Source of the DNA: CAZYVU01 sp964651435
Lineage (GTDB): Bacteria > Desulfobacterota > Syntrophorhabdia > Syntrophorhabdales > CAYQXL01
Direction of reading: 5' to 3'
Length of the DNA stretch: 64,000 nucleotides
NCBI GenBank assembly: GCA_964651435.1
Contig: CAZYVU010000013.1
Coordinates: forward strand, 13,565-77,564
Shown here: piece after piece, positions 61,514-64,000 of the stretch
How the letters are laid out: every line of letters begins with the position of its first letter
How positions within the stretch are numbered: position 1 is the first letter of the stretch
Notes under the pieces: model-generated
The model's database searches: none
Told to the model about the DNA's origin: nothing
Seen by the model: the letters and a program-made list of their open reading frames with translations, nothing else
Position numbers and translations under genes: made by a program

Positions 61514-62773
61514 CTAAGCGTGCCTCAGCGTCTCCCGCGTAAAGCATGACAGGATCAGCGACACGGCGCTCATGGCCAGGTAGACGAGCAGGATTGCCCG
61601 GTAAGCCTGCGGGGGATAGGCCCCGCCGGGCAGCCTTCCGACGCTATCAAGAACGAAGCCCATGAAGGGTTGCTGAACGACGCCGCCGAAGAACGAGAAG
61701 AGGTTTGCCGCACCCATGGCCGTCCCGGCTATGCGGGTGGGGAAAAGCTCCTTGACGTTGGCCATGACGATGATGATGATAACGCTCGTCGTGACGCCCA
61801 TGACGAGAAACATGCCATACCGCGCGGCGGAGGACAGGCTTGCGTAGGAGAGGACGGCAAAGGCCCACACGGAGAGGTTGACAACCGAGGCGCCGACGAG
61901 CACCTTCTTCCTGCTCCGCAAAATTCTGTCTGAAAGGTGTCCGAGGAAAGGGCCCCCGACGATCATGCCGACGGCTACCATGGAGAGCACGTTGCCTGCC
62001 GTCGGCTTCGACAGCCCATACGTATCCATGAGGTACGGCCCGGCCCAGAGGCCGAAAAAGCTGAAAAGCGATCCCTGGGTAAGAAAGAGCCACCACGCGT
62101 TCGCCCAGAAGCCGCGCTCAGTAAAAATCGCCTTGAAGCCTGCAAGCAACGGCGCCCGGCCCGGCTCAGGGGGGTCTTTGTGGTCCGGGCTCTCAGTGGT
62201 TTGGGGCCTGTCGACGACAAAGAACCACGTAAGGATGGTCAGTGCCGCCGTTACGACGCCGGTGATCACGAAGGATGCCCTCCACCCGAAGGCCTGCGTC
62301 ATGAGGGCAAGGGGCGTTGCGGCCGAAAGCCAGCCCATGCCGCCCACGGCCATGAAGAGGCCTGAGATGCGGGCATATTCGTCGCTCTTGAACCATGAGG
62401 CGAGGAGCTTCAGGGAGGCGACAAAAGTGGCCGAGACGCCGAAGCCCACAATGATCCTTGCCGCGGTGGCCATGCCGAAGCCGGGCGCCAGGGCGAAGAG
62501 GAAGGCCCCTGCGGCTGCGGCAAGGCTCAGCAGAGCGATTGTCTTCCTCGGCCCCCAGGAGTCGGAAAGAAGGCCCACAGGTATCTGCATAATTGCGTAC
62601 GAATAGAAATAGCCCGATGCAAGGACGCCCAGAGAGGTGCCCCCTATCTGGAACGTCTTCATCAGTTCCGGCGCCACCACGGCGGGGCAGACGCGGTGGA
62701 AGTAGACAAAGAGGTACTGGAGGGCGACGATCCAGAATACGAGCCAGCGATAGTTCACATTGCGATCCGTCAA
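61514..62773 (-). CDS. MFS transporter (organophosphate/aromatic-acid type)
   Basis: A 419-residue major facilitator with 12 predicted helices. The conserved loop between helices 2 and 3 reads GLLSDSWGPRKT and that between helices 8 and 9 GHLSDRILRSRKK. The early segment LFVYFHRVCPAVVAPELM and the signature WFKSDEYARISGLFMAVGGMGW resemble the phthalate/hexuronate or glycerol-3-phosphate families. The substrate is unknown; an organic acid is reasonable in this host. It appears to use a TTG start after GAGGAG. It is a single-gene unit convergent with dnaE2. Confidence 0.87.
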   Translation of the reverse strand: MTDRNVNYRWLVFWIVALQYLFVYFHRVCPAVVAPELMKTFQIGGTSLGVLASGYFYSYAIMQIPVGLLSDSWGPRKTIALLSLAAAAGAFLFALAPGFGMATAARIIVGFGVSATFVASLKLLASWFKSDEYARISGLFMAVGGMGWLSAATPLALMTQAFGWRASFVITGVVTAALTILTWFFVVDRPQTTESPDHKDPPEPGRAPLLAGFKAIFTERGFWANAWWLFLTQGSLFSFFGLWAGPYLMDTYGLSKPTAGNVLSMVAVGMIVGGPFLGHLSDRILRSRKKVLVGASVVNLSVWAFAVLSYASLSSAARYGMFLVMGVTTSVIIIIVMANVKELFPTRIAGTAMGAANLFSFFGGVVQQPFMGFVLDSVGRLPGGAYPPQAYRAILLVYLAMSAVSLILSCFTRETLRHA

Positions 62774-62913
62774 AGGTGTGCTTGCTCCTCGGCAACCCTA
62801 AGCGGATAGCACATCGGGAACGGTAAGTCAATTTCGTGGGGGCTTCCACGGAGCCTTATTCTCAGGCACCTTCCGGCGCCTCCTCGCCTTTTGCCGAGTT
62901 ATTGATTTTTCCC

Positions 62914-62942
62914 TTGACAACCATTCACCCCCTCGCTACAAT
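62914..62942 (+). promoter_or_regulatory. Promoter of the broken Rhs gene
   Basis: TTGACA at 62914-62919 and TACAAT at 62937-62942 with a 17-base spacer, followed by AAAGGGGGGAAGCA before the GTG at 63009. Confidence 0.7.
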
Positions 62943-63008
62943 CGCAGAAAATACCTCGTACACCATAAAGATGTTCTACCGTTGACACTTCCTAAAAGGG
63001 GGGAAGCA

Positions 63009-63583
63009 GTGAAAAGGTCCGGCCATCTTGCCTCTTCCATCGTCGTCATCGTGTACCCGCTCCGACCGGATTCCTCACCTACGCCTATAACCAGATCGGG
63101 AACAGGACAAACTCACCCTTTGGGAACTATGCGTACCCCACCCCCGGTTCAGCCCATCCCCATGCCCCGACCAGTGCAGGGCCCTACGGCTATGAGTACG
63201 ACGACAACGGCAATATGACGAGGGTGACCTATAACGGTCAGACGGACAAGACCATCACCTGGACCTACGACAACAAGCCCTCCTCCATCAACAGTACCTC
63301 CTTTACCTATGACTATGCGGGAAAACGGGTGAAGAAGGCAGGCACTTCCACCACCTACTATATCGATCCTGTTCTTGAGCATGCGGCCGGTACCTATACC
63401 TCCTACATCTTTGCAGGAGGAACGAGGATCGCAAAGAAGGTTGGGAACACCCTCTCCTACTACCACGGTGACCATCTGAAGAGCACGAACATAGAGACGG
63501 ACCAGAACGGGAATAAGACCTTCGAGGCCTGCTACAAACCCTACGGGGAGACATGGTACCAATCAGGTACGGGGAGAACATAG
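63009..63583 (+). pseudogene. Rhs/YD-repeat protein, internally deleted and truncated
   Basis: A signal-peptide-like start at the GTG at 63009 (VKRSGHLASSIVVIV) fails to stay in frame. From about 63070 another frame carries Rhs/YD-repeat sequence (LTYAYNQIGNR, YEYDDNGNMTRVTY, YDYAGKRVKKA, then YYHGDHLKSTN and YKPYGETWYQSGTG). The original large repeat region between the two parts is missing. The sequence stops abruptly at SGTGRT, where Rhs core proteins normally continue to a YTGKE-like and GLYYYGARYYDP segment. The stop is supplied by the start of a direct repeat that precedes a transposase. This is the remnant of a toxin- or surface-type Rhs gene. Confidence 0.82.
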
Positions 63584-63651
63584 GGACGACCGTAAATAAC
63601 TAAATAGCTCTGGGAGAATAGAGGGACGACCGTAAATAAGTAAATAGCTCT
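63583..63651 (+). repeat. Two 29-bp direct repeats before a REP-associated transposase
   Basis: GGGACGACCGTAAATAA, one variable base, then TAAATAGCTCT occurs at 63583-63611 and again at 63623-63651, in the same orientation. The first copy supplies the stop codon region of the truncated Rhs gene, and the second leads into the transposase gene. Such repeats commonly flank RAYT genes. Confidence 0.85.
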
Positions 63652-63684
63652 TGATAATCTCTCCCTGTTCTGATAGAATGAGCT

Positions 63685-64000
63685 ATGCCTCGTCATGCCC
63701 GTCTCGATGCGGAAGGAGTTCTGCACCACATCATCGTGCGCGGCATTGAACGGCGGTTGATCTTTCGCGATGACATGGATAAAGACGGGTTCGTTGAACG
63801 GATAGGGAAGGTCTTTATCGACACCCACACTCCCTGTTACGCCTGGGCCCTGCTCGGGAATCACGCCCATCTTCTCGTAAAGACAGGCAGGACCCCTCTC
63901 CATACCGTCATGGCCCGTCTCCTTACCGGCCACGCAGTAACGTTCAACAGGCGATACCACCGCCATGGCCAGCTCTTCCAGAATCGGTATAAGTCGATCG
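63685..64000 (+). CDS. REP-associated tyrosine transposase (RAYT/IS200-like), partial
   Basis: The frame starts at the ATG at 63685 and runs off the end of the window without a stop (105 codons seen). It begins MPRHARLDAEGVLHHIIVRG and reads GNHAHLLVKTG, the HUH-type metal-binding histidines of Y1 transposases, followed by RYHRHGQLFQNRYKSI, the conserved sequence of RAYT proteins. The catalytic tyrosine lies further downstream, outside the window. It follows two direct repeats and interrupts an Rhs gene, so it is probably part of a mobile or domesticated unit. Confidence 0.85.
   Translation, partial: MPRHARLDAEGVLHHIIVRGIERRLIFRDDMDKDGFVERIGKVFIDTHTPCYAWALLGNHAHLLVKTGRTPLHTVMARLLTGHAVTFNRRYHRHGQLFQNRYKSI

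Overview
The window looks like a chromosomal segment of an anaerobic, GC-rich, Gram-negative bacterium of the deltaproteobacterial (Desulfobacterota) type, most likely a syntrophic or respiring aromatic-compound degrader comparable to Syntrophorhabdus, Syntrophus or Geobacter. The evidence is a benzoyl-CoA degradation block (Bam-type dienoyl-CoA hydratase, hydroxyenoyl-CoA dehydrogenase and ring-opening hydrolase), a thiolase/DUF35 pair, a type III glutamine synthetase, a split atpI-atpB-atpE operon whose c subunit carries a sodium-binding signature, and very many PAS-based c-di-GMP and two-component proteins. The taxonomic call is an inference. Two runs of N (100 bases at 9314-9413, 10 bases at 46170-46179) show a draft assembly.

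Layout. 1-8.6 kb: a co-directional signalling cluster (end of a response regulator, a CheC-type phosphatase, a heme-binding PAS-GGDEF cyclase, a receiver-CheC fusion, a large hybrid-sensor histidine kinase and a receiver-PAS-HD-GYP phosphodiesterase). 8.6-11.6 kb: lemA and two TPM-domain genes, interrupted by GAGTTCG microsatellites and a four-helix-bundle gene. 11.6-17.3 kb: a PAS-GGDEF cyclase, DUF35 and thiolase, mltG and ruvX, and a GNAT acetyltransferase. 17.6-23 kb: glutamine synthetase III, a NarL-type two-component pair and an orphan receiver. 23.2-30.5 kb: an SDR, bamQ, bamA, then bamR with an M24 peptidase, a TIM-barrel isomerase and radA. 30.5-35.4 kb: uspA, rpoD, tRNA-Lys(CTT), the Fo genes of ATP synthase and an unexplained structured intergenic region. 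35.4-43.9 kb: a secreted EF-hand protein, a PAS-GGDEF cyclase, and a TonB receptor-YfiR-CHASE8/HD-GYP-PAS/GGDEF operon. 43.9-48.1 kb: two ArsA-type ATPases, a small protein and CstA. 48.3-61.4 kb: a DNA-repair region (uvrB, a short uvrC, an exonuclease/GIY-YIG fusion, lexA, imuB, a DUF6504-like gene, dnaE2), with a DUF3300/DUF2950 pair inside it. 61.5-64 kb: an MFS transporter, a broken Rhs gene and the start of a REP-associated transposase.

How the parts work together. The bam genes take the cyclic dienoyl-CoA product of benzoyl-CoA reductase (not in this window) through hydration, oxidation and hydrolytic ring opening, and the SDR and thiolase could take part in the later beta-oxidation-like steps. 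The LexA-imuB-dnaE2 block is an SOS mutagenesis cassette with a clear palindromic operator lying in the imuB promoter. The many diguanylate cyclases and HD-GYP proteins point to dense c-di-GMP control of envelope or attachment functions; the TonB/YfiR operon is the most system-like of them.

Several annotated starts were moved to codons with a better ribosome binding site. Promoter and terminator calls rest on reading consensus hexamers and inverted repeats by eye.
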